Part shown: piece after piece, positions 1 through 8,817 of the stretch
Layout of the letters: the number at the start of each line of letters is the position of its first letter
How positions within the stretch are numbered: position 1 is the first letter of the stretch
From: Ruania alba
GTDB lineage: Bacteria; Actinomycetota; Actinomycetes; Actinomycetales; Beutenbergiaceae
Assembly (NCBI RefSeq): GCF_900105765.1
Contig: NZ_FNTX01000001.1
Coordinates: forward strand, 496,001-560,000
Direction of reading: 5' to 3'
Length of the DNA stretch: 64,000 nt
The notes under the pieces: generated by a model
Told to the model about the DNA's origin: nothing
The model's input: only the letters and a program-made list of their open reading frames with translations
Databases searched by the model: none
Made by a program: the position numbers and the translations under genes

Positions 1-208
1 TCGAGACCGGGGTGATGCCGAACTCCTCTGCGCGGCCACGCGCGGCCTGCATCTGCTCGGGTTCGGTGAGGAAGTCCTCGGTGTAGGCCCAGCTCTGGGC
101 CTTGTCGGCAGCGATGGTGGGCCTCCCGGAAGGTGCCGGCGGAGCCGGAACGAAACTGTCGGTGATAGTCGGTGACCTCGATGGTAGCGCCGATGCCCCG
201 TCTCGCAC
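1..208 (-). CDS. O-methyltransferase, N-terminal fragment (runs off the window start)
   Basis: Only the first ~69 codons are present. The visible protein has the N-terminal helix of the actinobacterial class I SAM-dependent O-methyltransferase that lies divergently from sigE in mycobacteria and relatives (residues such as SWAYTEDF and EEFGITPVS). The SAM-binding core would lie outside the window. The start is uncertain. Homologues I recall begin near the AADKAQSW stretch, but the codon there is ATC (113-115). The nearest in-frame start upstream is GTG at 206-208, which adds about 31 residues and is used here. Divergent orientation to sigE fits the family context. Function beyond 'O-methyltransferase' is not known. 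Confidence 0.6.
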   Translation of the reverse strand, partial: MRDGASALPSRSPTITDSFVPAPPAPSGRPTIAADKAQSWAYTEDFLTEPEQMQAARGRAEEFGITPVS

Positions 209-298
209 GCGGCGTGCCCGGCCAGGCGGCGGGTCGCTTCTCGCGGTGAGTGGCGCCGTCGGTCCTCTCCCAGGAAGTTCTCAGGTACTGCCTCTACG

Positions 299-988
299 AT
301 GGACGGTGACATGGACACGCTTACTTCTGTCACGACCGACGGCGACCCGGACCAGACCGCGGACGCCACAACGGGCTGGCAACCGCCCACCTGGGAGCAG
401 GTGGTGCGCGAGAACTCCGATCGGGTCTATCGGCTTGCCTACCGCCTCACCGGTAACCGGGCAGATGCGGAAGACCTGACCCAGGAAGTGTTCGTGCGGG
501 TGTTCCGCTCATTGAGCTCATACGCTCCGGGCACCTTCGAGGGGTGGCTGCACCGGATCACCACCAACCTGTTCCTGGACGGCCAGCGCCGCAAGAAGCG
601 CATCCGGTTCGACGCCCTGGGCCCCGCTGCCGAGCGGGTCCCGGCCACCGGCGAGGCGGGGTCTCCCGAGCGCCGGTACGAGCACGAGAACCTCGACACC
701 GACATCCAAGCGGCCCTGGACGGGCTCAAGCCGCAATACCGTGCGGCCGTGGTGCTGTGCGACATCGAAGGTCTCTCTTACGAGGAGATCGGGGCAACCC
801 TCGGCATCTCCATGGGGACCGTGCGCTCGCGGATCCACCGGGGCCGGGCTCAGTTGCGCAAGGTATTGGCGCACCGTGCACCCGGCGCCCCGGACGGTGG
901 TCTGCTCGTCGGGCCCGGACCCGAACACGACGCTCCGGCCGCCACAACTCCCGTCCTCTCACCGGTGTCTCCCGGAGGCGCCGGATGA
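299..988 (+). CDS. sigE: ECF RNA polymerase sigma factor, SigE type
   Basis: 229-residue extracytoplasmic-function sigma factor. Region 2 lies near residues 39-75 ([21 protein letters not shown]) and region 4 near 137-190, with the helix-turn-helix [21 protein letters not shown] low-complexity tail follows region 4. It would redirect RNA polymerase to envelope-stress promoters. The next gene is a zinc-finger anti-sigma factor joined by an ATGA overlap at 985-988, then htrA and tatB. This is the gene order of the mycobacterial sigE-rseA-htrA-tatB operon, which is why SigE is preferred over other ECF groups. An in-frame ATG at 311 is a second possible start; neither has a strong ribosome site. 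Confidence 0.9.
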   Translation: MDGDMDTLTSVTTDGDPDQTADATTGWQPPTWEQVVRENSDRVYRLAYRLTGNRADAEDLTQEVFVRVFRSLSSYAPGTFEGWLHRITTNLFLDGQRRKKRIRFDALGPAAERVPATGEAGSPERRYEHENLDTDIQAALDGLKPQYRAAVVLCDIEGLSYEEIGATLGISMGTVRSRIHRGRAQLRKVLAHRAPGAPDGGLLVGPGPEHDAPAATTPVLSPVSPGGAG

Positions 989-1878
989 GCCATCTGGGAC
1001 CGCTCGTCTCCCCGTTCGTCGACGGACAGCTCTCCGCTGCGCGGGTGGCCAAGGCAGAACAGCACCTCGCGCAGTGCCAAGCGTGCCGTGCCCAGGTCGA
1101 GGCCGAGCGGTCCTGCCGAGACGCCGCACGCGCCGCTCGAGCGGTCCCGGTCAACCCAGACCTCACCGAGAAGCTGCTGGCCCTGAGCATCCCGGACGCC
1201 TCGCCCGGTCGGCTGAACACCGGAACGGGAGAGGTCGAGCGTGCCGTGCGCGGTACCCGGGTACGGGTGATCTCCGGTGCGCTCGCCTCGGCGGGCGTGT
1301 TCGCCGTGGCCCTGTTCGTGCTCGGCGGGCAGCAGCGCCAGGTGGACGACCTCACCGCCATGGTGCCGACCATCAAGGATCCGGTCGGCCTGACGGCGAT
1401 GCCAGGCCTGGCGAATGCCCCCTCCACCGCGAGCACCGCCTCGGACGGCAGCGGCGACGAGATCTCCGGCACGGTCCTGGACTGGATGAGTACCTCCGGG
1501 TGGTCTACCCCCAGCGACCTCCCGGCCGGGATGCGGGTGGAGAACGTCAGCGTCGCCGAGAGCGCTGACGCCGGCGGTCAGGTGCTGCAGCTGGACCTCG
1601 TCTCCGGTCAGGCGGTCGTGCACGTGATGGAGCAGCGCGGGGTGCTCGACACATCGATGATCGCAGCCCTCGAACCGGTCCAGGTGGGCGAGCACGAGGC
1701 CTACTTGGTGGCCGAGGACTGGTGGATCCTCCAGTGCGGCGGGTCCGTCGTGGCCGTGTCCTCCGGCCCGGACCCGACGGCGGCGCACGAGGTGATCGTG
1801 CGGATGGCCGAGAACGACGACCCCGGTGTCGTGGACCGGATGGCGAACGGTCTGCACGTCCTGCTCGCCGGCTCGTGA
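985..1878 (+). CDS. Anti-sigma factor with zinc-finger (ZAS) domain, RseA-like
   Basis: 297-residue protein with an N-terminal zinc-binding anti-sigma motif H27-x3-C31-x2-C34 in the usual zf-HC2 position. A single membrane segment lies near residues 93-115, followed by an extracytoplasmic domain of about 180 residues. It should hold SigE inactive at the membrane and release it on redox or proteolytic signals. The start codon overlaps the sigE stop (ATGA, 985-988), indicating translational coupling of regulator and anti-regulator. The external domain is longer than in mycobacterial RseA, so the sensed signal may differ. Family assignment is firm; partner assignment rests on adjacency. Confidence 0.85.
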   Translation: MSHLGPLVSPFVDGQLSAARVAKAEQHLAQCQACRAQVEAERSCRDAARAARAVPVNPDLTEKLLALSIPDASPGRLNTGTGEVERAVRGTRVRVISGALASAGVFAVALFVLGGQQRQVDDLTAMVPTIKDPVGLTAMPGLANAPSTASTASDGSGDEISGTVLDWMSTSGWSTPSDLPAGMRVENVSVAESADAGGQVLQLDLVSGQAVVHVMEQRGVLDTSMIAALEPVQVGEHEAYLVAEDWWILQCGGSVVAVSSGPDPTAAHEVIVRMAENDDPGVVDRMANGLHVLLAGS

Positions 1879-3143
1879 CCGCCCCGCAGGAGCCGCACGG
1901 GCCGGCACAGGGGCACGGCTCCGCGGCCTGGCACCCGCCCGCAGCATCGTCGGCACCAGCCCAGCGCCCCCAGCCCTCGCCGACGGTGCCCGCGGACGGG
2001 AGCACAGCACGGGACGCGGGAGAGCGCCCCGACCGTGGCCGACGAGGCCGGCGCGGTGTCGCGGGGGGAATGGTGGTGCTGCTGATGGTGCTGAGCCTGC
2101 TGGTCGGCCTGATCGCCGGAGCCATCGGTGGTGTGCAGCTCTTCGACGAACCACAGTCGCGGCCGCTGCCGACCGCTGCACCCACGAGCGATCGTCCCAG
2201 TCCTGCCGACCTGGACGAGAGCTCAGTGGCGGGGATCGCTGCCGACGTGCTGCCCAGCACCGTCTACATCCGCACCAGTGGCGCCGGGCAAGGCGGGTCA
2301 GGAAGTGGCTTCGTGCTCCGCGAGGATGGGTACGTCGTCACGAATCATCACGTGATCGCCGCCGCTGACGAGGTCACGGTCGTGCTGGCCGACGGCAGTC
2401 AGGAGCCGGCAGACGTGGTCGGCTCCACGGTGGACTACGACCTGGCCGTCCTGCAGGTGGAACGCACCGACCTGACCCCGCTGCTGCTCGGTGACTCGGA
2501 CGGGTTGCGTGTCGGCGATCCGGTGGTAGCGATCGGTGCGCCACTGGGCCTGGAGGGCACGGTCACCGCTGGGATCGTCAGTGCGCTGAACAGGCCGGTG
2601 AGTATCCCGGGGGAGGAAGGGAGCTCGTTCCTGAACGCCATCCAGACCGACGCGGCGATCAACCCCGGTAACTCCGGAGGCCCCTTGGTGAATGCCGCGG
2701 GTGAGGTGATCGGCGTGAACTCAGCCATCGCCTCCACGGCTCAGGTGGGATCCTCGGCCGGCAGCGTCGGCCTCGGTTTCGCGATCCCGAGCACGCAGGT
2801 GCGGCGGACCGCACAACAGCTGATCGATACCGGCCAGGCCAGCTACCCGATCATCGGGGCCACCCTGAACGGGCGGTACAGCGGCGAGGGTGTGCAGGTC
2901 CTGACCGATGACGCGGACGACCTGGAGGCGATCGTCCCCGACGGCCCGGCTGACGACGCAGGTCTGGAACCGGGCGATGTGATCGTGGCGATCAATGGTG
3001 AACCGGTGACCTCACCGGACGAGCTGATCGTGAAGATCCGCGCGCGTGCGCCGGGGGAGACGATCACCCTCACCGTGCGGGAAGGCGAGCAGGAGCGCGA
3101 CGTGGATGTGGTGCTCGGAGAGCGCGTCAGCGAGCAACGATGA
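1875..3143 (+). CDS. htrA: Membrane-anchored HtrA/DegP-type serine protease with PDZ domain
   Basis: 422 residues from GTG 1875, which overlaps the anti-sigma stop as GTGA. A proline-rich cytoplasmic tail (1-60) precedes one membrane helix (about 65-90). The trypsin-like domain carries a full triad: H159 in TNHHV, D189 in VDYDLAVL and S267 in NPGNSGGP. A PDZ domain follows from about residue 330 (VPDGPADDAGLEPGDVIVAI). It should degrade or refold damaged exported proteins as an effector of the SigE response. Position in the operon and coupling to the anti-sigma gene support co-regulation. Nothing essential is missing. Confidence 0.92.
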   Translation: MTAPQEPHGPAQGHGSAAWHPPAASSAPAQRPQPSPTVPADGSTARDAGERPDRGRRGRRGVAGGMVVLLMVLSLLVGLIAGAIGGVQLFDEPQSRPLPTAAPTSDRPSPADLDESSVAGIAADVLPSTVYIRTSGAGQGGSGSGFVLREDGYVVTNHHVIAAADEVTVVLADGSQEPADVVGSTVDYDLAVLQVERTDLTPLLLGDSDGLRVGDPVVAIGAPLGLEGTVTAGIVSALNRPVSIPGEEGSSFLNAIQTDAAINPGNSGGPLVNAAGEVIGVNSAIASTAQVGSSAGSVGLGFAIPSTQVRRTAQQLIDTGQASYPIIGATLNGRYSGEGVQVLTDDADDLEAIVPDGPADDAGLEPGDVIVAINGEPVTSPDELIVKIRARAPGETITLTVREGEQERDVDVVLGERVSEQR

Positions 3144-3187
3144 GCCCATGGGTGAGGAGCACTCGGTACGTGCCATAGGCTTCGGGT

Positions 3188-3670
3188 GTGCAACTTGGGT
3201 TTGAAGAGATCGCCATCGTGGCCGTTCTCGCCGTGCTGCTCATCGGTCCGGAGCGGTTGCCCACCTATGCCGAGCAGTTGGCCCGGCTGGTCCGGACGTT
3301 GCGGGACATGGCGCGTGGGGCGACCGCGACGATCAAGGAAGAGCTCGGCCCGGAGGCTGCCGACCTCGACTTCAGCAAGCTCGACCCCCGGCAGTACGAC
3401 CCGCGCCGTATCGTGCGCGACGCACTGCTGGACGACGAGAAGCCCACCAAGCCGAGCGGCACGGCGACGAAGACCGGTTCCTCCATTCGCTCCTCGAGCA
3501 CCACGTCGAAGCCGGCGACCGGATCGAGTGCGGGCGAGGATGACACCACCGACGAGGCAGCTGCAAGCGGGGGTGCCACGACCACCGCGACCGACAGCGA
3601 CGCGACCGACACAGTCGAACCGGTCGACCCGCTCGCGAACGGCGCCCCCTACGACGACGAAGCGACCTGA
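3188..3670 (+). CDS. tatB: Sec-independent (Tat) translocase subunit TatB
   Basis: 160 residues from GTG 3188. The single N-terminal membrane helix (about 4-20) ends in the TatA/B hinge IGPERLP, followed by an amphipathic helix and a long acidic, Ser/Thr-rich tail. TatB with TatC binds twin-arginine signal peptides of folded exported proteins. TatB is preferred over TatA because of the hinge sequence and the genomic place directly after htrA, as in mycobacteria. The gene lies 44 bases after htrA on the same strand and probably shares the operon. It is convergent with mrp and separated from it by a hairpin. Confidence 0.87.
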   Translation: MQLGFEEIAIVAVLAVLLIGPERLPTYAEQLARLVRTLRDMARGATATIKEELGPEAADLDFSKLDPRQYDPRRIVRDALLDDEKPTKPSGTATKTGSSIRSSSTTSKPATGSSAGEDDTTDEAAASGGATTTATDSDATDTVEPVDPLANGAPYDDEAT

Positions 3671-3673
3671 GTT

Positions 3674-3695
3674 CCCGCCACCGCGGTGAGGCGGG
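3674..3695. terminator. Hairpin between convergent tatB and mrp
   Basis: Inverted repeat CCCGCC/GGCGGG around an ACCGCGGTGA centre. It lies in the 26-base gap between the two convergent stop codons, so it could serve both strands. There is no U-tract, so this is a positional inference. Confidence 0.45.
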
Positions 3696-3696
3696 T

Positions 3697-4833
3697 TCAG
3701 CCGACCGGCGAGATGGAGAGCTTGCGTCCGGCGAGCCCACGCTGACGGGTGCCGAGGGTGTGGGCGACCTCCCGCAGCACGTCGGCCGCCTCGGAGTGAT
3801 CGGTGGAGGTGACCAGCGGGGAACCGCTGTCGCCGCCCTCACGCAGTTCCACCTCGATCGGGACCTGACCCAGCAACGGCACGTCACTACCGAGCGTGGC
3901 GGTGAGCTGGTCGGCGACCCGCTGACCGCCACCGGACCCGAACAGCTCCAGGCGGCTCCCGTCCTGCTGCACCAGCCAGGACATGTTCTCGATCACCCCG
4001 GCCACCTTCTGCTGCGTGGCCTGCGCCATCGCACCGGCACGCTCGGCCACCTCGGCGGCGGCGAGCTGCGGGGTGGTCACCACCAGCAGCTCGGCGTTCG
4101 GCAGCAGCTGCGCCACGGAGATGGCGATGTCCCCGGTGCCGGGCGGCAGATCGAGGAGCAGCACGTCCAGGTCACCCCAGAACACGTCCGCGAGGAACTG
4201 CTGCAGGGCGCGATGTAGCATCGGTCCCCGCCACACCACGGCCCGGCCCGGCTCGGTGAACATCCCGATGGAGATCACCTTCACGTCCCCGGCCACCGGC
4301 GGAAGGATCATGTCGTCCACCTTGGTGGGCGGCAGCTCCACGCCCAGCATGCGGGGCAGGGAGAAGCCGTACACGTCGGCGTCCACCACGCCCACCTTGA
4401 GACCGTCGGCGGCCATCGCGGCGGCGAGGTTCGCCGTCACCGTGGACTTGCCGACCCCGCCCTTGCCCGAGGCGACGGCGTAGACCTTGGTGAGGTTGTC
4501 CGGTTGTGAGAACGGGATCACCGGTTCGGCCATCCCACCGCGCAGCTTGGTGCGCAGGGCGGTGCGCTCCTCGTCGGTCATCACCGTCATCGACACCTCG
4601 GTCCGCGCGACCCCTTCGACGGCGTTCGCGGCGTTGGTGACGTCGCGGGTGATCGTCTCGCGCAGCGGGCACCCGGAGGTGGTCAGGGCGATCGTGACGG
4701 TGACGGCTGCGCCGTCCGGGCCCTCGGACGCCTCGACGTCCCTGACCATGTCGAGCTCGGTGATCGGCCGCCGGATCTCCGGGTCGAGCACCGAGGTCAT
4801 GGCCTCGCGGACGCGTGCGATCAACTCAGACAT
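3697..4833 (-). CDS. mrp: Mrp/ApbC-type P-loop ATPase, iron-sulfur cluster carrier
   Basis: 378 residues. An N-terminal MIP18/DUF59 domain (about 1-90, with the TSGCPL loop) is followed by a ParA/MinD-like NTPase. The deviant Walker A is GKGGVGKST at 123-131, and the Mrp signature residues VDADVYGFSLPRML follow. Members transfer Fe-S clusters to apo-proteins. The CxxC pair often seen near the C-terminus of Mrp proteins is absent: the segment after ENMSWL has no cysteine. The cluster-binding mode may therefore differ, and only the DUF59 Cys is obvious. Convergent with tatB, as in mycobacteria. Confidence 0.88.
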   Translation of the reverse strand: MSELIARVREAMTSVLDPEIRRPITELDMVRDVEASEGPDGAAVTVTIALTTSGCPLRETITRDVTNAANAVEGVARTEVSMTVMTDEERTALRTKLRGGMAEPVIPFSQPDNLTKVYAVASGKGGVGKSTVTANLAAAMAADGLKVGVVDADVYGFSLPRMLGVELPPTKVDDMILPPVAGDVKVISIGMFTEPGRAVVWRGPMLHRALQQFLADVFWGDLDVLLLDLPPGTGDIAISVAQLLPNAELLVVTTPQLAAAEVAERAGAMAQATQQKVAGVIENMSWLVQQDGSRLELFGSGGGQRVADQLTATLGSDVPLLGQVPIEVELREGGDSGSPLVTSTDHSEAADVLREVAHTLGTRQRGLAGRKLSISPVG

Positions 4834-4842
4834 ACCCCGAGT

Positions 4843-5382
4843 CTACGGTCGTCGATCCACCCCGGAGTTCGTGGGTGTGTCCCGGCCCACGTCCTGGTCG
4901 GAGGAGTCCTCCCGCTCGGCCTGGATCTCCTCCAGCAGAGTGCGCAGCTCGCTGCGCAGGAAGTCCCGGGTGGCCACATCGTTCATCGCCATCCGCAGTG
5001 CGGCGATCTCGCGAGCGAGGAACTCGGTGTCGGCGAGGTTGCGCTCGGCCCGCTGCCGGTCCTGCTCGGCGGCCACCCGGTCCCGGTCGGTCTGCCGGTC
5101 CTGCGCGAGCAGGATCAAGGGAGCCGAGTAGGAGGCCTGCAGGGAGAGCATCAAGGTGAGCAGCGTGAAGTTCTGGGCGCGCTGGTCGAACTGCAGCTCC
5201 ACCGGGGCGAGGGAGTTCCAGCCGAGCCAGACGCCGCAGAACACCGTCATGTAGAGCAGGAACCGCGGGGTGCCGATGAACCTCGCGATGGCTTCGGCGA
5301 ACTTGCCGAAGGAGTCCTTGTTCCGACGGCGGGGGATGAGCCGGCGCCGGATCTTCAGCGGGGTGTCCAGGCGGTCAGACAT
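4843..5382 (-). CDS. DUF1003 membrane protein
   Basis: 179-residue protein matching DUF1003. It has a basic N-terminus, two membrane helices (around residues 36-60 and 70-95, including the FTLLTLMLSLQASYSAPLIL segment) and a charged coiled-coil tail rich in Arg, Asp and Glu. No biochemical role is established for the family. The start overlaps the end of the upstream MgtE-N/CBS gene by eight bases, so the two are co-transcribed and probably translationally coupled. This pairing is common in actinobacteria as I recall, which suggests a joint role, perhaps in divalent-cation handling. Confidence 0.85.
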   Translation of the reverse strand: MSDRLDTPLKIRRRLIPRRRNKDSFGKFAEAIARFIGTPRFLLYMTVFCGVWLGWNSLAPVELQFDQRAQNFTLLTLMLSLQASYSAPLILLAQDRQTDRDRVAAEQDRQRAERNLADTEFLAREIAALRMAMNDVATRDFLRSELRTLLEEIQAEREDSSDQDVGRDTPTNSGVDRRP

Positions 5383-6658
5383 TCTGGCCTCCCAATGCGG
5401 CGTCGGTCACCTCGTCGTCCGCCTCCCGCCAGTGGTCGGGCAGCAGTTGGTCGAGAACGTCGTCCACGCTCACCGCACCGAGGAGCCGGCGATCTTCGTC
5501 CACCACGGGAAGTGCGGTCAGGTTGTACGTGGCCAGCAGCCGGGTGATCCGTCCGATCGGCGCGTGCGGGTCGACGGCTTCGACATCCTTGTCCAGCAGA
5601 CCACCGATCGCTTCGTGCGGGGCTTCGCGGAGCATCCGCTGCAGGTGGATCACCCCGAGCAGGCGGCCCGTGGGCGTCTCCTGCGGAGGGCGCACCACGA
5701 AGATCATCGCGGCCAGGGCGGGGGTGACGTCCTGCCGGCGGGCGTGCGCGAGCGCGGTGGCCACCGACGTCTCGGGGGAGAGGATGATCGGCTCGGTGGT
5801 CATCAGACCACCGGCGGTGTCCTCGTCGTAGATGAGGAGGCGGCGCACGTCCTTGGCCTCGTCGGGCTCCATCAGCTCGAGCAGCTCGCTCGCCTTCTGC
5901 GTGGGCAGCTCGGCGATCAGGTCGGCGGCGTCATCGGGCTGCATCTCGTCGAGCACCTTCGCCGCGCGTTGAGCGGTCAGGGCGGAGAGGATCGCGACCC
6001 GGTCCTCGTCACCGAGCTCCTCGAGCACGTCCGCCAGGCGGACGTCGGGCAGTGCCGCGGCGACTTCCTTGCGTCGGCGCTCGGGCAGGTCGTGCAGCAC
6101 GTCGGCGAGGTCGGCGGGCTTGAGGTCGTCCATCGTGGCCAGCAGCGCCGCGGCGCCCTGCTGCTCCGCCGACGGCGCCAGGCCGGTCACCTCGGCGGTG
6201 TCCACCACCTGGCCCTGCCCTCGCATGAAGAGCCGGCGCCCGCTGCTGTGCCGTTCCTGCCGCACGAACAGCTTGGTCACCAGCCAGTCCCGGTTCCGCT
6301 GCTGCTCCAGCCCGACATCCTGGATGGTGACCTTCTCGCCACCGTCGCGCAGGGTGACCACGCGGTCCAGCAGCTGGCCCATCACCAGCGTCTCCGCGGC
6401 CCGGCGCTGGAACCGTCGCAGATTCAGCAACCCGTTCGTGATGACAGCGCCGGGATCGATGGCGGTGACGCGGGAGAGCGGGAGGAAGACGCGCCGCTTC
6501 CCGGGCACCTCCACGACCAGGCCGACGGCGCGGGGTGCTTGACGTACCCGGAGCAGCACCACGACGTCATGCACCCGGCCGACACGGTCCCCGAGCGGGT
6601 CGAAGACGCCGATGCCGGCGAGGCGCGCGACGAAGATGCGGCTCGTGGTGGTGCTCAC
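5375..6658 (-). CDS. Soluble MgtE N-domain / CBS-pair protein
   Basis: 427 residues. The first ~170 residues hold PRC-barrel-like beta segments. A helical MgtE intracellular N domain follows (about 195-290, repeated DLADVLHDLPERR-type motifs), then a CBS pair (about 300-410, LTALPVVDEDRRLLGAV). The membrane pore of the MgtE magnesium channel is missing, so this is not itself a transporter. It may be a Mg2+- or nucleotide-responsive sensor. Its eight-base overlap with the DUF1003 membrane gene downstream suggests that protein as the membrane partner, which is inference. Confidence 0.8.
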   Translation of the reverse strand: MSTTTSRIFVARLAGIGVFDPLGDRVGRVHDVVVLLRVRQAPRAVGLVVEVPGKRRVFLPLSRVTAIDPGAVITNGLLNLRRFQRRAAETLVMGQLLDRVVTLRDGGEKVTIQDVGLEQQRNRDWLVTKLFVRQERHSSGRRLFMRGQGQVVDTAEVTGLAPSAEQQGAAALLATMDDLKPADLADVLHDLPERRRKEVAAALPDVRLADVLEELGDEDRVAILSALTAQRAAKVLDEMQPDDAADLIAELPTQKASELLELMEPDEAKDVRRLLIYDEDTAGGLMTTEPIILSPETSVATALAHARRQDVTPALAAMIFVVRPPQETPTGRLLGVIHLQRMLREAPHEAIGGLLDKDVEAVDPHAPIGRITRLLATYNLTALPVVDEDRRLLGAVSVDDVLDQLLPDHWREADDEVTDAALGGQNV

Positions 6659-6729
6659 GGGTGCAGCCTATGTCAGCAGGGCGTTCGCGTCGGGTGACAT
6701 GGCGGCTGAATCTGGGCGAGAATGAACAC

Positions 6730-7392
6730 ATGCCAGCAATGAGCCCGACCGACCCGCGCGCCGGGAACCAGCCCCGCGGAGAAGAGATCGCCACCTACTC
6801 CAGCTACCTGGAGGCCCAGCGTGCCGTGGACTACCTGGCCGACGAGGAGTTTGCGGTGAGCGCCGTGACGATCGTGGGCAAGGACCTCACGATGGTGGAG
6901 CGGATCACCGGCCGGCGCACCTACCCGAAGGTGGCGCTGCGCGGCGCCGGCTCCGGTGCCTACTTCGGCTTCTTCATCGGCATCCTGCTGCTGCTGTTCG
7001 GTGGCACGCTGGCACAGACCCTGCTCCCGGCTCTGCTGATCGGTGCGGGTGCCGGCATGCTTTTCGCGGTGATCGCCTACGCGATGACGGGTGGGAAGCG
7101 CGACTTCACCTCGACCTCCCAGGTGGTCGCGGGATCGTTCGCGATCCTCTGCCTGGAGGAGAAGGCCGGTGAAGCCCGTCGCGTGCTCAACGGCCTCGGC
7201 TCCGACGGCCAGTCGGGCGGGCCGGGCGCCCCGGTGACCCAGGTGGCCCGCCCTTCGGAGGAGCCGCAGCCGCCTGCCCAGCATCCGCCTGTTGAGCAGC
7301 AGCCTGCCCAGCAGCCGCCGGCTCAGCAGCCCTCGCCCCAGCAGCCGCCGGCGCACCAGCCGCCACACGAGGACCGGCCCCCGCAGCAGTAA
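6730..7392 (+). CDS. General-stress-protein (GSP17M-like) membrane protein with Pro/Gln-rich tail
   Basis: 220 residues from ATG 6730. Residues ~16-60 (EEIATYSSYLEAQRAVDYLAD) match the GSP17M-like domain found in actinobacterial stress proteins. Two membrane helices follow, the first containing a GAGSGAYFGFFIGI glycine-rich stretch. The last ~50 residues are an irregular repeat of Pro and Gln (PPAQQ, QQPAQ and variants). The tail repeats at DNA level too (cagcagccgcc units) and so is likely to vary in length between strains. Function is unknown. It converges with the DUF2079 gene with only three bases between stops. Confidence 0.78.
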   Translation: MPAMSPTDPRAGNQPRGEEIATYSSYLEAQRAVDYLADEEFAVSAVTIVGKDLTMVERITGRRTYPKVALRGAGSGAYFGFFIGILLLLFGGTLAQTLLPALLIGAGAGMLFAVIAYAMTGGKRDFTSTSQVVAGSFAILCLEEKAGEARRVLNGLGSDGQSGGPGAPVTQVARPSEEPQPPAQHPPVEQQPAQQPPAQQPSPQQPPAHQPPHEDRPPQQ

Positions 7393-7395
7393 CGC

Positions 7396-8817
7396 TCAGC
7401 CGCTCGCTCGTTCGGCGACTCCGAACCCCTCCTGATCGAGCACCTCAGTGAACTCGACCCCCGGGAACTTCGCCTCGGCGTAGGTCACCACGTCCTCCGG
7501 GGGCGCATCCCCGTACACCCCCGAGCTGGTGTTCACCACCACCAGGTCGGGCACCGGGTTGTCCTCGTTGCCCACCCAATACACCTCCGCCCGGGGCGCG
7601 AGATAGGCCATCAGGGTGATGTCGGTGGCCACCACGGCGCCGTCGGGCACCGCCTCCAGTGCGGCCTCGGCACCGTCGGCGTTCCACGCGGGCTGGTAGA
7701 GCTCCGGATCGGTGAGCTGCCAGAGCGGGAACCGGAACGTGACCGCCAGGGCGAGCACCAGCAGTCCCGCCCCGATCCATGAGGTGTACGGGCGCAGCCG
7801 CAGCACCAGCACCGCATCCACCGCGGCGAGGAAGACCACCGGCATCAGCACCGCCGAGTAGTGCCAGTCGGTGCTCCAGTGGAACGGCACGTCCGAGGTG
7901 AGGCGCCACGCGAAGGTGGGCAGCGTGAGCAGCACGATCGGGCTACGCAGCGCGAGGAAGGCCGTCACCCCCACCACCATCAGCACCAGGCCGAGCTTCG
8001 CTCCGGCCCCGGTGAACAGGGCCCCGACGGCGGCCCCTGGGTCTTCCAGGAGTGTCGCCAGGATGGAGTCGTCGGCGTAGTCCCAGACGCCGTCGGGGTT
8101 CAGGGAAGGCAGCACCACCTTGGTCACCAGCACGAACGCGGCCACGCCCCCGGCCGCCGTCAGCAGGCCCAGGCGACGTGAGCCGCGCAGGGCCACCACC
8201 ACCCCCACCATGGTGAGGGTCAGGCCGAGGTCCTCCTTGATGCCCAGCAACGGCAGCGCCCACAGCACCGCCGCCCGATGGTCACGGCGCACCAGGGCCG
8301 CACCGGACGCCGTCAGGAAGGGCAGGGCGAGGGCCACCTCGTGGAACTGCGACGCCACGGCGGACTGCAACCCCCAGCTCAGCCCGTAGGCCATCCCCAG
8401 GGTGGTCCCGCCCACTCGACCCAGGTGGCGCACCGCACAGCCCGTGAGCACCGCCGCGGAGACGCCGATCAGGGCGTTCTGCAGCACCAGCAGGGTGAGG
8501 CCGGACGGTGCGAGGGCGTAGGCCGGGGTGAGTAGCACGAGCAACGGGTGGAAGTGGTCGCCGAGGAGCATGAAGCCCTCGCCCTTGATCGGCACCACCG
8601 GGGAGCGCAGCTCGGCGTACGCACGCAGCAGCTGGGTGAAGATGCCCAGGTCCCACGACGGCGAGGTGAACCGGGACCACTGGCGAACCGAGAACACGGT
8701 GTACAGCGCGGTGGTGAGCAGCCCTACGGCCAGTGCCGGCAGCACGCGTCGCCGGCCGCGCACCCCACCGGCGGCCCGCTCGGGCGCCGGGGCGGGCGTC
8801 TGGCTGCTGTCAGTCAC
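7396..8817 (-). CDS. DUF2079 multi-pass membrane protein
   Basis: 473 residues with about ten hydrophobic segments and the N-terminal pattern of DUF2079 (SWDLGIFTQLLRAYAELRSP and GDHFHPLLVLL). Members resemble GT-C-fold glycosyltransferases, and the loop acids D and H in these motifs would sit on the outer face. Substrate is unknown. The start overlaps the end of the upstream M24 peptidase gene by eight bases, so the pair form an operon, although no functional link is evident. Confidence 0.8.
   Translation of the reverse strand: MTDSSQTPAPAPERAAGGVRGRRRVLPALAVGLLTTALYTVFSVRQWSRFTSPSWDLGIFTQLLRAYAELRSPVVPIKGEGFMLLGDHFHPLLVLLTPAYALAPSGLTLLVLQNALIGVSAAVLTGCAVRHLGRVGGTTLGMAYGLSWGLQSAVASQFHEVALALPFLTASGAALVRRDHRAAVLWALPLLGIKEDLGLTLTMVGVVVALRGSRRLGLLTAAGGVAAFVLVTKVVLPSLNPDGVWDYADDSILATLLEDPGAAVGALFTGAGAKLGLVLMVVGVTAFLALRSPIVLLTLPTFAWRLTSDVPFHWSTDWHYSAVLMPVVFLAAVDAVLVLRLRPYTSWIGAGLLVLALAVTFRFPLWQLTDPELYQPAWNADGAEAALEAVPDGAVVATDITLMAYLAPRAEVYWVGNEDNPVPDLVVVNTSSGVYGDAPPEDVVTYAEAKFPGVEFTEVLDQEGFGVAERASG

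Noticed and set aside
147-200. SigE-type promoter (GGAAC then GTT) upstream of sigE
   Set aside because: A GGAAC occurs at 147-151 but no matching -10 at proper spacing, and it may lie inside the O-methyltransferase frame.
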